Shown piece by piece: positions 62,871-64,000 of a stretch of 64,000 bases of DNA; within the stretch, counting starts at the first letter, position 1; each line of letters starts with the position of its first letter. A model generated the notes under the pieces. That model searched no databases. It had not been told where the DNA came from and saw only the letters and a list, made by a program, of their open reading frames with translations. Source of the stretch: Echiichthys vipera (lineage: Eukaryota > Chordata > Actinopteri > Perciformes > Trachinidae); assembly GCA_963691815.1 (NCBI GenBank), contig OY829645.1, positions 14,489,056 through 14,553,055 of the forward strand. The letters are read 5' to 3'. A program made the translations under genes and the position numbers.

Positions 62871-64000
62871 GTGAGTCTTTTTCCATTATCTTCTCCCATG
62901 CTCACAGACACACATCACAGCCGAGGGGATTTTAAAACCACAACATTACTGTTTACCAAACAGCTTGTGGAAAGCTATAAATAAGGTTAAGCATGTGGTC
63001 ATGTGATTTGTGCGGTTTAATATAACAGAAATACTGCGCTTCCTGGAGTTCACCATTATCAACAGCTGGCGGGACAAACGGAATACCAGGAAGTGGTTGT
63101 TGGTCGTGTGATCCCACTTTAATAGCGCTATTCAGGACAGCAGAAACTGCATGTCCACCAGATTTTTATTGTCTGTGAGGCGGGAGAACGACTGGTGTTA
63201 ATGGCAGTGGGAGGGATTAGCCTGTCACTCTAGTGGGTGTACAAACTGCACCTCTACATACCCAGGGAACATTTTGGACCTGGCGGTGCAAGATTATCTC
63301 TTCCATCTTAATTATCTGACCCCCAGGTTAGCTTGCATAATACCCCGAAATGGAGCAAAGGGGATTCAGGAGATTAAAAAAGGTCTGTGTTTCTGCACCA
63401 GCCGCTGTGTTTGAAGCTGGCCTCCGCCAGGGATTTTACTCCTGTCTCATCATATGACGTCTGCATTTCAGCGAGCAATATCTTGATGATGATCAGCATT
63501 TTTTAAATTGCAGCTCTCAAACCAACAGTGAAGTAAGAGGGAAAAAATATGTTTTGTCTTAATCGAAATTACCTCATTAAACAGTTGTTTTTCCTTTTTT
63601 CCCAGAGTGCTGACTTTGACTGCAAATCCTATTATGCCGTTTATTTAAAATAGTGCCTTTCACTTATCAGTGAATAGATAGGCTGCTGTTCCCTCAAGTA
63701 AACCAAAGTGAATCATGATCCTTCACATTGCAGAATGAGCCTACTTTATTTTTCTGTCTACTAAATCCTGGTCTTTTTCTAGCCGTGTCATGTAGACCTC
63801 TTTAAGGAGCCCACTTTCCCACCCCTGGCATGGCAAACCAAATGTACCTATCCGACAGAGTGCAGGGGGGTGTAGCTGAACATGCACAAAGCCTGATGGA
63901 AAAGGGAACAAATGGCTCCATCAGACAAAACGCGGTGAATAAAAGAGGCAAAATAAAAGGCAATGAAAGACAGTCTGAGATGAAAGGTGTGCTTTTTTTT
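62871..64000 (+). other. plxna2: Start of plexin intron 5
   Basis: It begins GTGAGTC and runs off the right edge. No further exon, repeat array or gene is recognised in these 1130 bases. Confidence 0.85.

Overview
The window looks like nuclear DNA from a teleost fish, most likely a percomorph-type genome. It is gene-poor, AT-leaning and CpG-poor. It carries very long CA/GT microsatellites, tRNA-derived SINEs, small hAT-like MITEs and a Ty3/gypsy fragment with a chromodomain. The species cannot be named from this sequence alone.

The only protein-coding gene I can support is the 5' part of a class A plexin on the + strand, closest to plxna2. Four coding exons are visible with consensus splice sites and matching phases: 38307-39649 (5' UTR end, signal peptide, most of the Sema domain), 42478-42660, 54471-54605 and 62770-62870 (end of Sema, start of the PSI domain). 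Together they give about 547 codons of an extracellular region. The rest of the ectodomain, the transmembrane helix and the cytoplasmic GAP region lie beyond position 64000. An acceptor at 38306 shows that at least one non-coding exon lies upstream. The best candidate is a CpG-rich patch at about 27000-27459 that ends in a strong donor, which would make intron 1 about 10.8 kb.

Layout. 1-800: minus-strand Ty3/gypsy integrase and chromodomain remnant, internally deleted and frameshifted. 800-27000: upstream non-coding DNA with MITEs, SINE pieces, microsatellites, a possible solo LTR and a transposon remnant holding a short helicase-like reading frame. 27000-27459: probable promoter and first exon. 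27460-38306: intron 1, with a second CpG-rich patch near 33 kb and a cluster of homeodomain-type motifs just upstream of exon 2. 38307-62870: coding exons separated by introns of 2.8, 11.8 and 8.2 kb, filled with CA arrays and dispersed repeats. 62871-64000: start of the next intron.

Plexin-A proteins are single-pass receptors for semaphorins, together with neuropilins, and act in axon guidance and cell migration. I found no operon, CRISPR array, rRNA, functional tRNA gene or new multi-gene system. The points most worth following are the candidate promoter, the uncertain start codon with its two-codon upstream ORF, an extra cysteine in the Sema domain, a SINE lodged about 46 bp after a splice donor, and several repeat families with more than one copy in the window.
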